Shown here piece by piece: positions 34,101 through 42,442 of a DNA stretch of 64,000 nucleotides. The notes beneath the pieces are model-generated. The model ran no database searches. It saw nothing but the letters and a program-made list of their open reading frames with translations, and was not told the DNA's origin. Where the stretch lies: NCBI GenBank assembly GCA_026392455.1, contig JAPLCB010000004.1, positions 434,001 through 498,000 of the forward strand, written 5' to 3'. A program made the position numbers and the translations under genes. Source of the DNA: Propionibacteriales bacterium (GTDB taxonomy: Bacteria > Actinomycetota > Actinomycetes > Propionibacteriales > Nocardioidaceae). Each line of letters starts with the position of its first letter. Position 1 is the stretch's first letter.

Positions 34101-35603
34101 TCAGGCGAGACGGACCGAGACGCGTGTTCCACGTCCTTCGGCCACCGGGGTGTCGACACTGACGACCGCGCCGATCCGCTCGGCACGTTCGTTCATGATC
34201 CGGAGCCCGTGGGAGTCCTCGCGGGGGACCTGCAGGCCGGTGCCGTCGTCGGTCACCTCGATCTCGGCGTACGGCGGTTGCACCCGGCAACGCACCCACA
34301 GGTTGCTACCCCCGGAGTGCCGGCGGGCATTGTTGATCGCCTCCTGGGCGATCCGGAGAAGCTCCGCCTCCACCAGGGGACGCAGGCGTACCGACGACTC
34401 GTCCAGGGTGACGTGCACGGTCAGCTCGGAGTGCGAACCGATGTGGCGGGCGAAGAGGGCGATGCTCTCGCCGAGGCCCTGCCCGGGTGCGGTCTCGTTG
34501 CGCAGGTCGAAGACGGAGTTCCGCAGCTCGCCCACCACCCGGGTGACCTCCTTGCGCAGCAGCGCCACGTCAGCTGCCTGCCCGGGGTCGGTCGTCGACG
34601 CGGCCAAGTTGTCCACCAGGTACCCCAGGGAGGCGACGTCCTGCGCCACGCCGTCGTGCACCTCCCTCGCCAGTCGCCGTCGTTCCTCGGCGGTCGCGGT
34701 CTCGTGCACGCTGGTGAACAGCAAGGCAGCGCTGAGCTGGACCGCGGAGGAGCGCAACCGCTCGATGATCCGGGCGATCGCCGGCTCGTCGGGGGTGGCC
34801 GGGCAGTCGACCAGGACGACGGCGACGCGTTCGGACGACGTCGACATCGGGAGCGCGACCAGCTGCTCGCCGTAGACCGGCCGCTGGTGGTCCCAGCACT
34901 CGCGCAGCAAGGGGGTCACCTCGTCGAGCGGGAACGGTACCGACCCGGTCGAGTAGCGCAGCGGCGTGAACCCCGGGCCCTGGTGCAGGACCACAACTGC
35001 CTGGCGTACGACGACCTCCTCGGAGACCACGGCCAGCGCCTGGTCGGCGAGGTCGACCGGATCGAGGCCCGAGGTGAGCTGCCCGGAGAGCGACTGGAGC
35101 TGACGGATCAGGCCCAGGGCGCTCCGGTAGGAGTCGTCGGAGGAAGGGGTGGTGATGCTGCGCCGGGTGAAGGTGCCGAGCAGGCCCAGACCGAGGCCGG
35201 TGGTCAACCAGGTGAGTGCGGCACCGGCGACGTCGGAGTCGATGCTCCCGGGGAGCAACCACGAGGTCAGGCCCATCACGACGGCCTCGACGACCAGGAC
35301 GGCGACGATCCACCGGAGCCCGGCCGCGATCCCGCCGATCAGGACCGGGATCGCAAGGTACGGCATCGCCGCCTGGTGGTCGGGGTAGGCCCAGATCGCG
35401 ACGACGCTGGTGACGGCGCCTTCGGCCAGGACGATGAAGCGGTCAGGGACGCGTCGGCTCAGGGAGCCGAGCTCGGCGACCGCCGCGATCGCGGTCACGT
35501 ACCAGAGCCCGTCCACCCCGACGTCGCCGACCAGGGCGGTCGAGGCGATCACGGCCAGCGTGAAGACCCGGGCCGCAGCCGCTACGCGCAGGAGGTCGGT
35601 CAC
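34101..35603 (-). CDS. NarL-type sensor histidine kinase
   Basis: A 500-residue membrane sensor kinase. About five or six N-terminal helices (residues 1-150) are followed by a GAF-like region (about 185-290) and a HisKA_3 domain with phospho-acceptor His316 in REVHDGVAQDVASLG. The HATPase_c domain contains AQEAINNARRHSG and DDGTGL. The kinase type matches the adjacent NarL/LuxR regulator. It starts 31 bases after tadC, so it may be transcribed with the tad operon. The input signal is unknown. Confidence 0.93.
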   Translation of the reverse strand: MTDLLRVAAAARVFTLAVIASTALVGDVGVDGLWYVTAIAAVAELGSLSRRVPDRFIVLAEGAVTSVVAIWAYPDHQAAMPYLAIPVLIGGIAAGLRWIVAVLVVEAVVMGLTSWLLPGSIDSDVAGAALTWLTTGLGLGLLGTFTRRSITTPSSDDSYRSALGLIRQLQSLSGQLTSGLDPVDLADQALAVVSEEVVVRQAVVVLHQGPGFTPLRYSTGSVPFPLDEVTPLLRECWDHQRPVYGEQLVALPMSTSSERVAVVLVDCPATPDEPAIARIIERLRSSAVQLSAALLFTSVHETATAEERRRLAREVHDGVAQDVASLGYLVDNLAASTTDPGQAADVALLRKEVTRVVGELRNSVFDLRNETAPGQGLGESIALFARHIGSHSELTVHVTLDESSVRLRPLVEAELLRIAQEAINNARRHSGGSNLWVRCRVQPPYAEIEVTDDGTGLQVPREDSHGLRIMNERAERIGAVVSVDTPVAEGRGTRVSVRLA

Positions 35604-35634
35604 CCGCTGATCATGTCCTGGATTCGGGCCAGGG

Positions 35635-36576
35635 TCACTCGACCGTGCCCGAGAAGCTGTCCATGATCGAGATGCCGGCCGGGCCGAGAACCGCGATGAA
35701 CAAGCACGGGAGGATGCAGAAGATCAGCGGGATCAGGATCTTGACCGGAACCTTCTGGGCCATCTCCTCGGCCCACTGACGCTTCTTCACCCGGATCTCC
35801 GACGACTGGACCCGGAGAACCTGGGCGATCGGGATGCCGAACGAATCAGCCTGGACCATGGCGCTCACGAACGAGCGCAGGTCCGGGAGGTTGGTCCGGT
35901 CCGCGAGCGAGCGCAGGGCATCGGTCCGGCCGCGCCCGATCTGCATCTCCTGCAGCATCCGGGCGAACTCCTCGGCGAGCGGGCCGTCGGTGTTGCGGGC
36001 GACCTGGGCGACGGCCGCGTCGAACCCGAGGCCGGACTCCACCGAGATGGTGAGCAGGTCGATGGCGTCCGGGAGCGCTCGCTGCAGCTGCTCGGCCCGG
36101 TTGTAGGCCTGTTGGTAGAGATACAGGTTGGGGGCCATGTAGCCGGCGACCGATGCTCCGACGACGAACAGGAGCGTCACCAGGAACGACAGCCCCATCA
36201 GCAGGGCCAGGATCAGGGAAACGGCGAGGGCGGCGAAGAATCCGACCACCTTGCCGGCGCTGACCCGGTCCGAGGTCCACCCGCGCGGGTTCCCGGCGAG
36301 CTCGAGCTTCTCGTGGATCCGGTCGTTCGCATCAGCCGGGGTGAGTCGTCGGCCGAGTCCCTGGGCCCGTGCCAGCAGGGGGAGCAGGACCCGGTCGCCG
36401 AACGGAGCGTCGATCTCGGCGGTCATCTCCTTCGGGGCGGAGGTCAACGCCTCCAGCACCTCGATCGAGCGGTTCACGCCGAGGTCGTTGTGCGGCGCCA
36501 GGGCCAGCGTTGCGATCACGATCACCAGGGCGCCGAAGATCAGGGCGATCCCGATGAACATCATGGTCCCGCTCAT
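35635..36576 (-). CDS. tadC: TadC, Tad pilus inner-membrane platform protein
   Basis: A 313-residue type II secretion F-domain protein. There is an N-terminal helix, a helical pair at about 105-150, a cytoplasmic F domain (about 165-275; DLLTISVESGLGFDAAVAQ) and a C-terminal helix. With TadB it forms the platform on which TadA drives pilin assembly. The ATG at 36576 follows the tadB stop with one base between, and gives a usual N-terminus; an in-frame upstream start would overlap tadB. Confidence 0.95.
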   Translation of the reverse strand: MSGTMMFIGIALIFGALVIVIATLALAPHNDLGVNRSIEVLEALTSAPKEMTAEIDAPFGDRVLLPLLARAQGLGRRLTPADANDRIHEKLELAGNPRGWTSDRVSAGKVVGFFAALAVSLILALLMGLSFLVTLLFVVGASVAGYMAPNLYLYQQAYNRAEQLQRALPDAIDLLTISVESGLGFDAAVAQVARNTDGPLAEEFARMLQEMQIGRGRTDALRSLADRTNLPDLRSFVSAMVQADSFGIPIAQVLRVQSSEIRVKKRQWAEEMAQKVPVKILIPLIFCILPCLFIAVLGPAGISIMDSFSGTVE

Positions 36577-36577
36577 G

Positions 36578-38518
36578 TCAGACCTCCACCTTGGCAACTT
36601 TGGACATCCAGAAGATTCCGACGCCGAGCAGGATCCCCATCCCGGCGCACATCAGCCACCCGATCGGCGTGGTGTACATCGGCTTGACGTAGTCGGGCTT
36701 GCTCAGCGTCAGGTACAGCAGGAACGCCGGCGGCAGGCCGCCGAGGATCCAGCAGGAGAGCCGGCCTTCGGCGGACAGTGCCCGGACGTGACGGCGCAGG
36801 TACTCGCGTTCGCGCAGGGTGCTCGCCACCTGCAGCAGCAGCTCGGCGAGGTTGCCACCGACCTCGCGCTGGATCCGGATGGCCATCACGACCCACTTGA
36901 AGTCGCGGCTGCCCATCCGGTCGGCGACTCCCTCGAGAGCGTCCTCCAGAGGAACACCGAGCCTGCTCTCGACGATCGCCCGCTTGAACTCCGAGGTGAT
37001 CGGCTCCACCCCTTCGCGGACGATCGTGTCCATCGACTGTGCCAGGGACAGACCGGCCGAGAGACTGCCCGACATCAGCTGGAGGGTGTCTGCCAGACCG
37101 GAGCCGAAGGCCTTGAGCCGGTTGGCGCGCTTGACCCCGAGGTAGATCCAGGGGCCGACCGCGCCGATCAGGAAGAAGAAGATCACCGCGAACGGGTTCC
37201 CGCCGGTCACCAGGGCCCCGAGGAGACCGGCGGCGAAGGCGATCGCCACGTGCATCAGCAGCCACTCCGAGGACTTCAGCGCCATCCCGGCGCCCTCGAG
37301 GCGCAACGCGATCTTGTTCTCCACCTCCTCGTTCGAGGAGAGCACGTTGGCCGCTGCCTGGCGGGCCTGCTCAGCCAGGGAGTAGGTCATGTCCTGCTGC
37401 CCACGGATCTGGGCACGGATGGCTGCGGACCCGACGGGCTCGGTCGCCGTGTAGATCTCCATCTGGTCCGACAGCGGGACCTTCACCGCGGCGGGCTTGG
37501 TTCCCAGCGCCAGGTACAGGACACCGATGAGGCCGATCCCGATCGCGAACACCGCCCCGTACATCAGGGGCTGCGAGACCGACATCGCCCGCTCGACGCC
37601 AGGTGCGGACAGCGTGCTGGAGCTGGGTGCCGGGCTGCGAACGGTGAGGAACGCGGACGTGGTGTGGCTGGTGCCGCCCGCGTTGACCGTGACCTCGACG
37701 GTCGCGTCGTTGGCGGCGACCGATTCCGGTACCGACGCGGTCACCAGGACCTGGCGGGCCAGGGACCCGGCCTCGCTGCTGAAAGCCTTGGTCAGCGCGG
37801 CGGGGTCGGCCGCCGAGATGACCGCGCCGTCGCCGGCCTCGGCCATCTGGGTCAAGGGTGCCGGAGCCTGGGTGCCCTGCTCGAGGGAGACGACGTCGAC
37901 CTTGACCCCGGCGGACCGGATCGCAGCCACGACGGGCGCGAGGTCTGCCTTGGTGTTGTCCACGCCGTCCGACAGCACCAGGACCTGGCGCTGCCCGTCG
38001 GCCTTCCCGGTCGCTGCGATGGCGGTCCGGACACCTTCGTACAGGGCGGTGTTCAGGGTCAGGCTGAGGCCGTTGATGACGTCCTTGGAACGGTCCCGGT
38101 CCAGGCTGGGGGCCTGACGCACGACGACCTTGTCGTCGAAGGTGACGATGCCGACCTCGACGTTGGCCGGGACCATCTCCAGGTAGCTGAGGGCGGCCTT
38201 GCGGGCCTCGGCGATCCGCCGTCCCGCCATGCTGTTGCTGGTGTCGATGGCCAGCACGGTGGTACGCCGCACCTTGTCGCTCGAGGCAGCCAGCTCGGCG
38301 GTCGCCTCAGCGTCCTTGCCGCCGATGCGTACCGCGACGGAGCCGAGATCGATCGAGTCGGTGCTGTCGACCGAGACCAGCAGCCGCACGGTTCCGTCGG
38401 CCTGCTCGGAGTGGTCGATCGTCGCGTCTCCGGCCGCGTACCCGGCTCCGGCAGGAAGCAGGACGCCGAGGGCGACCGCAGCTGCCGCGGCGAGGATCCG
38501 CGCAGCCCGGGGCCTCAC
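36578..38518 (-). CDS. tadB: TadB with N-terminal von Willebrand A domain
   Basis: A 646-residue fusion. A signal peptide (residues 1-28) is followed by a beta-rich region, a VWA domain (about 85-265) with the metal-binding MIDAS start Asp92-x-Ser94-x-Ser96 in IDTSNSMAG and VLSDGVDNTK later, and an Ig-like stretch. A membrane helix (about 322-345) leads to a TadB F-domain portion (about 420-646; MSGSLSAGLSLAQSMD, IQREVGGNLAELL) with further helices. The VWA half should be outside the cell and the F domain inside. Most TadB proteins are about 300 residues and lack the VWA part. It overlaps tadA by 4 bases. Confidence 0.93.
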   Translation of the reverse strand: MRPRAARILAAAAAVALGVLLPAGAGYAAGDATIDHSEQADGTVRLLVSVDSTDSIDLGSVAVRIGGKDAEATAELAASSDKVRRTTVLAIDTSNSMAGRRIAEARKAALSYLEMVPANVEVGIVTFDDKVVVRQAPSLDRDRSKDVINGLSLTLNTALYEGVRTAIAATGKADGQRQVLVLSDGVDNTKADLAPVVAAIRSAGVKVDVVSLEQGTQAPAPLTQMAEAGDGAVISAADPAALTKAFSSEAGSLARQVLVTASVPESVAANDATVEVTVNAGGTSHTTSAFLTVRSPAPSSSTLSAPGVERAMSVSQPLMYGAVFAIGIGLIGVLYLALGTKPAAVKVPLSDQMEIYTATEPVGSAAIRAQIRGQQDMTYSLAEQARQAAANVLSSNEEVENKIALRLEGAGMALKSSEWLLMHVAIAFAAGLLGALVTGGNPFAVIFFFLIGAVGPWIYLGVKRANRLKAFGSGLADTLQLMSGSLSAGLSLAQSMDTIVREGVEPITSEFKRAIVESRLGVPLEDALEGVADRMGSRDFKWVVMAIRIQREVGGNLAELLLQVASTLREREYLRRHVRALSAEGRLSCWILGGLPPAFLLYLTLSKPDYVKPMYTTPIGWLMCAGMGILLGVGIFWMSKVAKVEV

Positions 38519-40221
38519 GACGACTCCGGGACGAACGTGCGGGCGTCTACCGTCACGTTGGCGTGAGCCATCTTCTCCAGGAACTTGGGTCGCAGGCCGG
38601 TCGCCTTCAGCGAGCCCAGGCTGCGGCCGTCCGCGTCGAAGCCGGCGGTGTTGTCGAACAGGAAGATGTCCTGCAGCGTGATCACGTCCCCCTCCATCCG
38701 CTCGACCTCGGTGACGTGGGTGATCCGGCGGGTGCCGTCCTTGAGACGGGCCTGGTGCACGATCACGTCCACCGCCGAGGCGACCTGCTCGCGGATCGCC
38801 CGCATCGGCAGGTCCATGCCGGCCATCAGGACCAGCGTCTCCAGGCGGGCCAGGGTGTCGCGCGGGCCGTTGGAGTGGACGGTGCAGATCGAGCCGTCGT
38901 GGCCGGTGTTCATCGCCTGCAGCATGTCCAGCGCCGAAGCGTCCCGGACCTCCCCGACGACGATCCGGTCCGGCCGCATCCGGAGCGAGTTGCGGACCAG
39001 GTCGCGGATGCTGACCTCGCCCTTGCCCTCGATGTTCGCCGGCCGTGACTCCAGCCGGACGACGTGGTCCTGCTTGAGCTGGAGCTCGGCCGCGTCCTCG
39101 ATCGTCACGATCCGCTCGTCGTCCGGGATGAACGAGGAGAGCACGTTGAGGGTCGTCGTCTTCCCGGCGCCGGTACCGCCCGAGACGACGACGTTGAGCC
39201 GACCGCGTACGCAGGCGTCCAGGAAGTCGGCCGTCTTGCGGGACATCGAGCCGAACTCGATCAGGTTCTCGACGGTCAACGGGTCGGTCGAGAACTTCCG
39301 GATGGTCAGCGTGCTGCCGTCGATGGCCAACGGTGGAACCACGGCGTTGACCCGGCTGCCGTCGGGCAGACGGGCGTCGACCATCGGGGAGGCCTCGTCG
39401 ACCCGACGACCGATCCGGGAGACGATCTTGTCGATGGTCCGGCGCAGGTGGGCCTCGTCGTTGAACTTGCCGTCGACGCGGACCAGCTTGCCGCTGCGCT
39501 CCAGCCAGATGTCGTACGGCCCGTTGACCATCACCTCGGCGACGCTCTCGTCGCGGAGGTACGGCTCGATCGGCCCGTAGCCGAGGATGTCGTCGGCGAT
39601 CTCCTGGGTGATCCGCTGCCGGTCGTTCGCGGTCAGCGGCCGCTCGCTCGCGGCCATCACGTCGGCCAGCGCCTGACGGACCATCGCCTCGAGCTCGGTG
39701 GCGGAGAGGTTCGCGTCGTACAGCTTGGGGCCGAGCTGGACCAGGAGCTCCTCGTGGACGCTGCCCTTCAGATCGTCGAAACGGTCCTTGACCGGTCCCC
39801 GCTTGGTCGCTGCGGACCCCAGGGTCACCCCGTTGCCTGACGTGCTGCCTGACGTGCTGCCCGACGTGCTGGCCGATGCGCTCGGCGCCGTGCTGATTGG
39901 CGGGGGGTTCACTGCAGCCGGGGCCGGGGCCGGAGCCGGGGCCGGGGGAGCAGCGCTGGTGTCGCGGTGAGCACCGCCGGCCACGTGCGCCGGTGCTGCG
40001 CGGACCACGGGAGCTGCTGTGCCCGAGTGCGCCGGGGTCGAAGCTCGGGGTGGGCGAGCAGCGGCCGGCCGCGATGCTGCCGGTGCGCCTGCGCCTGCGG
40101 GTGCCGCGGGTGCCGCCGGTGCCGTTGATGTTGCCGGTGTTGCCGGTGCCGGTTCGGCGGCCTTCGGGCTCGCCACCGACGTGCCGAGCAGTTCTGCCAA
40201 CCGGTCTGAAAATTCGCTCAT
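38515..40221 (-). CDS. tadA: TadA/CpaF secretion ATPase
   Basis: A 568-residue type II/IV secretion ATPase powering Flp pilus assembly. Residues 1-140 are low-complexity Ala/Pro/Ser/Thr with an STSG repeat. The conserved part then starts near DRFDDLKGSVHEELL. Walker A is GGTGAGKTTT with Lys354; an Asp box (VTIEDAAELQL), Walker B region (RIVVGEVRDASALD) and His box (HDGSICTVHSNGPRDTLAR) follow. All are intact. The ATG has a GGGGGA ribosome site. The extended N-terminus is longer than in most homologues. Confidence 0.96.
   Translation of the reverse strand: MSEFSDRLAELLGTSVASPKAAEPAPATPATSTAPAAPAAPAGAGAPAASRPAAARPPRASTPAHSGTAAPVVRAAPAHVAGGAHRDTSAAPPAPAPAPAPAAVNPPPISTAPSASASTSGSTSGSTSGNGVTLGSAATKRGPVKDRFDDLKGSVHEELLVQLGPKLYDANLSATELEAMVRQALADVMAASERPLTANDRQRITQEIADDILGYGPIEPYLRDESVAEVMVNGPYDIWLERSGKLVRVDGKFNDEAHLRRTIDKIVSRIGRRVDEASPMVDARLPDGSRVNAVVPPLAIDGSTLTIRKFSTDPLTVENLIEFGSMSRKTADFLDACVRGRLNVVVSGGTGAGKTTTLNVLSSFIPDDERIVTIEDAAELQLKQDHVVRLESRPANIEGKGEVSIRDLVRNSLRMRPDRIVVGEVRDASALDMLQAMNTGHDGSICTVHSNGPRDTLARLETLVLMAGMDLPMRAIREQVASAVDVIVHQARLKDGTRRITHVTEVERMEGDVITLQDIFLFDNTAGFDADGRSLGSLKATGLRPKFLEKMAHANVTVDARTFVPESS
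39836..39883. repeat. 12-bp in-frame minisatellite in tadA
   Basis: CCTGACGTGCTG occurs twice exactly (39836-39847 and 39848-39859), then CCCGACGTGCTG, then a degenerate fourth unit. On the coding strand each unit encodes Ser-Thr-Ser-Gly. Copy-number change would lengthen or shorten the linker without shifting the frame. Confidence 0.85.
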
Positions 40222-40256
40222 TTTCCCCGCCCCCAGTGTCGGATCAAGACTCGTAG

Positions 40257-41450
40257 TTACTTCCGGAGCCGGCTGAAGACGCCGCGCTTGGCGGGTTCCT
40301 CGGCATGGGCGTCCGGACGGGTTCCCGACGAGGTGCGGGCCGCACCGGCGGGTCGAAGTTGGTCAGCCAGCCCGATCAGCGCCTTGCTCACCGGGTGGTC
40401 CGGCTGGCTCAGCACGATCGGTCGCCCGTTGTTGGTCGCGGTCGCAACCGCGAGCGCGGTGGGCAGCGCGGTGGCCACCTTCATCTTCAGCAGGCCTTCG
40501 ACGACCTGGCAGGTGAGACCGACCTCGTCGTCGGCCCGGTTCAGGAGCAGGTGCCGCTGGCTCTGCACCACGCCGAGGTTGTCGAGGGTCTCGACCGCCA
40601 CCTTGACGTTCTTCACCGTGGGCACGTCGAGCGTTGCGATCAGGATGCACTCGTCGGTCTCCTCGAAGGCCGCGAGGACGTGGTCGTCGAACGCCGGAGT
40701 GGTGTCGACGACGATGTAGTCGAACTGCTCGCGCAGGATCTGCAGGACCCGGCGCACGAAGCTGGGCGAGATCCTGGCCTTGGCTTCGGGGTGCGTCGGT
40801 GCAGCCAGGATGGAGAGGTGTTCGTGGCGGGTCATCAGGGTCTCGAGCAGGCTGAAGTCCAGGTGCTCCTCGGCCTCCACGGCCTCCACGATGGTGTGGT
40901 CCGGGATCACCTGGAGCGTGATCGCGACGTCGCCGAAGGCCAGGTCGAGGTCGACCAGGCAGACCTTCGAGGTGCCGCGGTTGCTCAGGGCGATCGCCAG
41001 GTTGACCGCGACGGTGGTCTTGCCGACCCCGCCCTTGGGGGAGAAGACCGTGATCACCTTGCCGTCGCGCACGCCGCCGTGGCCGACCGGTCCCCGGATG
41101 GCTTCCCAGGTCTGACGGCTTCGGTCGACGGCGGCGGTGATGCCGTCCAGGTCGTCTGCCCGGGTGACTGCCGTCGCACCGACCTGCATCGCGGACTGGA
41201 ACACGTCCGAGGTCGGATCGGTACGGACGATCACCACCCCGACTGCGGGGTGGGTGGCACGCAGGCTCTCTCCGATCGCGAGCGCGGTGTCGAGATCGGT
41301 GCTCGGTCCGAGCAGAGCGACGTACTCGTTGCTCTGCTCGGTGAGCCAGGTGTCGAGCTGACCGGCGTTGGAAACCACCTGGGTTCCTGCCGGCAGGGCG
41401 ACGGTCAGTGCGCTGGCCCAGTTGGTGTCGGGCTCGACGAGGACGGGCAT
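40257..41450 (-). CDS. cpaE: CpaE/TadZ-like MinD-family ATPase
   Basis: A 397-residue pilus localisation ATPase. An atypical receiver-like N-terminus (about residues 1-120) precedes a MinD/ParA domain with the deviant Walker A FSPKGGVGKTTVAVN, the switch LVDLDLAFGD and VVDTTPAFDD. It positions the pilus machine at the membrane or pole. The ATG at 41450 gives the family-like start (MPVLVEPD) and has an AAAGGT site; the upstream open frame is discarded. Its order between cpaB and tadA is standard. Confidence 0.93.
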   Translation of the reverse strand: MPVLVEPDTNWASALTVALPAGTQVVSNAGQLDTWLTEQSNEYVALLGPSTDLDTALAIGESLRATHPAVGVVIVRTDPTSDVFQSAMQVGATAVTRADDLDGITAAVDRSRQTWEAIRGPVGHGGVRDGKVITVFSPKGGVGKTTVAVNLAIALSNRGTSKVCLVDLDLAFGDVAITLQVIPDHTIVEAVEAEEHLDFSLLETLMTRHEHLSILAAPTHPEAKARISPSFVRRVLQILREQFDYIVVDTTPAFDDHVLAAFEETDECILIATLDVPTVKNVKVAVETLDNLGVVQSQRHLLLNRADDEVGLTCQVVEGLLKMKVATALPTALAVATATNNGRPIVLSQPDHPVSKALIGLADQLRPAGAARTSSGTRPDAHAEEPAKRGVFSRLRK

Positions 41451-41475
41451 GGTGCGACCTTTCGGGAGGAGTCGG

Positions 41476-42195
41476 TCACTTCGTGAACAAGTTCTTGCCG
41501 TCAACGACAACGTTCTTGTTGACGACGGAGTCCTTGTTGGTGAGGCCGAACGAGAGCTCGCTGGCGGTGGCGGCAGCAATGACTCGCTGGGCGTCTTCCT
41601 GCAGCAGACCCAGGGTGAAGAGGGTGCGCGGCAGCTGTTCGGTCGTCTGGGCCCCGGTGGCGTCCGTGGTGGTCGTGGACACCACCGTGGTGGTACCGAC
41701 TGCGATCACCTCGACGTTGGTCAGCAGGGTCGCGGTAGCGCCGTTGCCGGTAGCGAAGATCACGACCTTGTCGCCCGGGTTCACGAAGCCGGCGACCCGG
41801 CCGGTGTCCGTCAGGTTGACCGAGATCGCGATCATCTTCTTCGGGATGGTCAGGGTGCTGGTCGAGGCGGGAGCGACTGCGAACTTGACGCCGACGATCT
41901 GCTCACCCGGGTTGATCGTGGTCTGGGCGATCTGGGTGCTGATCGCATCCAGGGAGACCAGCGCGTCGGGGAGCCGGTCGCCCTCACCGACCATGCTCTG
42001 CTCGATCTTGCCCGCTGCCTGGGCGTCGGCGACGCTCTCGCCGGCGTTGATGACCTTCACCGCCTTCAGGACCGGAACGGCGTTGTACTGGTCGGCTGCG
42101 CGTGTGTCGGCGCCGCGTACGTACAGGAAGACGATCAGCGTGCCCAGCCCCGCGATCACCGCGGCAACCGTCAGAAGCACTTTCCTGCGATCCAT
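41476..42195 (-). CDS. cpaB: CpaB/RcpC, SAF-domain pilus assembly protein
   Basis: A 239-residue membrane-anchored protein. One N-terminal helix (residues 6-26) is followed by a SAF domain (about 45-105; VKVINAGESVADAQAAG) and a beta-rich RcpC-like domain (about 110-200). It stabilises the pilus base in the envelope. It is the first gene of the tad operon (cpaB-cpaE-tadA-tadB-tadC, then the two-component genes). The 247-base upstream region contains the TAGTC-N6-GACTA element about 195 bases before the ATG. Confidence 0.92.
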   Translation of the reverse strand: MDRRKVLLTVAAVIAGLGTLIVFLYVRGADTRAADQYNAVPVLKAVKVINAGESVADAQAAGKIEQSMVGEGDRLPDALVSLDAISTQIAQTTINPGEQIVGVKFAVAPASTSTLTIPKKMIAISVNLTDTGRVAGFVNPGDKVVIFATGNGATATLLTNVEVIAVGTTTVVSTTTTDATGAQTTEQLPRTLFTLGLLQEDAQRVIAAATASELSFGLTNKDSVVNKNVVVDGKNLFTK

Positions 42196-42390
42196 CTGGG
42201 GACCCCCTCAATCCTGGTGTCCCCAGCGGTTCCTCCGACGCGATGAACGCACCGGAGGGCGATTCGCGGGCGAGCACCGAAGTGTTGTGCCGGCACACCC
42301 TCCTGTACCGGTCGCATACAGAACAATGCCGTACAAATCGGGCAATTGCATCTGAATAGCCGATATTCGACCAGTTGGCTATCCGTCGGG

Positions 42391-42420
42391 TAGTCACAAA
42401 GGACTACTCCCGGATCCGGG
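42391..42420. promoter_or_regulatory. TAGTC-N6-GACTA repeat plus palindrome upstream of cpaB
   Basis: TAGTC (42391-42395), spacer ACAAAG, GACTA (42402-42406). In cpaB orientation this is TAGTCC-TTTGT-GACTA. The perfect 12-bp palindrome CCCGGATCCGGG (42409-42420) adjoins it. The site is closer to the stop of the acyl-CoA ligase gene than to cpaB, but that gene ends here, so cpaB is the only downstream start. Confidence 0.62.
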
Positions 42421-42442
42421 AAGTCTGATCAGGTGGGGACCT

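Noticed and set aside
36251-38566. Open frame of about 770 codons on the + strand
   Set aside because: Antisense to tadC and the VWA-TadB gene, both of which have clear domains; no domain on this strand.
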